64,000 bases of DNA from Peteryoungia ipomoeae (GTDB taxonomy: Bacteria > Pseudomonadota > Alphaproteobacteria > Rhizobiales > Rhizobiaceae), in assembly GCF_004912165.1 (NCBI RefSeq), contig NZ_STGV01000005.1, forward strand, positions 186,001 through 250,000, written 5' to 3'. The position numbers and the translations under genes were made by a program. Below the pieces are notes generated by a model, which searched no databases, was not told the DNA's origin, and saw only the letters and a program-made list of their open reading frames with translations. Positions 63,859-64,000 of this stretch are shown here, piece after piece. Each line of letters opens with the position of its first letter. The stretch's first letter is position 1.

Positions 63859-64000
63859 GTGTCCCTCTCCCTTCGCCTGAGCCTCGTTTTTCTCGCTGTT
63901 ATAATTCTCGTCCCGCTTGCTCTGGCCATCGCAACACACTTACGCGCCCGCGCAATCGAGGCGCGCTTTCCCAATATCGGCAGCCTGACGGATATCGGTG
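63859..64000 (+). CDS. N-terminus of a likely alpha/beta hydrolase (truncated by window end)
   Basis: Forty-seven residues from GTG 63859 are seen: a membrane anchor (LSLVFLAVIILVPLALAIATHL) followed by RARAIEARFPNIGSLTDIG. The anchor plus the ARFP-x-G pattern is common before the catalytic domain of rhizobial alpha/beta hydrolases, but the active site lies outside the window, so the family call is tentative. Confidence 0.45.
   Translation, partial: MSLSLRLSLVFLAVIILVPLALAIATHLRARAIEARFPNIGSLTDIG

Noticed and set aside
1-64000. CRISPR arrays, IS elements, prophage, tRNA or rRNA genes
   Set aside because: I found no regularly spaced repeats, transposase or integrase sequence, or cloverleaf/rRNA blocks; a tRNAscan or covariance search would settle small RNAs.

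Overview
This is a gene-dense piece of chromosome from an alphaproteobacterium of the order Rhizobiales, most likely family Rhizobiaceae (Rhizobium/Agrobacterium/Ciceribacter-like). The evidence is the gene content and order: ruvC-ruvA-ruvB, ybgC-tolQRAB-pal-cpoB-tilS-ftsH-glmM, zapA-6S RNA-fau, tkt-gap-pgk-fba, DUF1465/RcdA, an Omp25-like porin, and a short L31 and type-B L36 ribosomal protein. DNA is GC-rich, so long antisense ORFs are common and mostly spurious. I see no tRNA, rRNA, insertion sequence, prophage or CRISPR.

Layout. 1-3.3 kb (minus): the end-truncated Tim44-like membrane protein and a cytochrome bd-type oxidase operon cydA-cydB plus a 37-aa CydX-like gene. 3.8-4.6 kb: an orphan 280-aa protein of unknown function. 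4.7-7.6 kb: serine biosynthesis serC and serA with a structured serC leader. 7.7-8.6 kb: an Omp25-like outer-membrane protein whose upstream region carries a perfect CtrA box. 9.9-13.6 kb: the ruvCAB Holliday-junction operon, interrupted twice by complete AbrB/PIN (VapBC-type) toxin-antitoxin pairs. 13.6-26.2 kb: phosphoesterase, Nudix hydrolase, the Tol-Pal envelope-constriction operon, tilS, ftsH and glmM. 26.4-33.4 kb: a FabMG-type enoyl-ACP reductase candidate, yebC, a cytosolic zinc-binding chemoreceptor, ymdB-family phosphoesterase and fau. 33.5-36.6 kb: a transmembrane chemoreceptor sitting between the likely 6S RNA/zapA and fau. 36.9-46.5 kb: glycolytic/Calvin-type genes tkt, gap, pgk and class I fba, with a BCCT transporter and a K+/H+ antiporter in between. 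46.7-50.3 kb: PACE and MFS transporters, DUF1192, a likely sRNA, rcdA and rpmE. 50.5-60 kb: ABC exporter, FAD dehydrogenase, a MotA/MotB-like pair, suhB, Sel1-repeat protein, ThiE-like protein, TauE-like permease. 60-64 kb: ArsR regulator, two YdcH/DUF465 proteins, purEK, rpmJ, a TPR protein and the start of a likely alpha/beta hydrolase.

Themes. Most genes are core housekeeping: envelope integrity, recombination, central carbon, purine and serine synthesis. The most interesting signals are regulatory or architectural: (i) two toxin-antitoxin modules inside ruvCAB, the second translationally coupled to ruvB; (ii) three perfect TTAA-N7-TTAA CtrA boxes, one before the Omp25-like gene and two around an sRNA candidate and rcdA, whose family regulates CtrA degradation; (iii) a 27-bp palindromic operator array before class I fba; (iv) a terminator-like hairpin that contains the start codon of the TPR gene.
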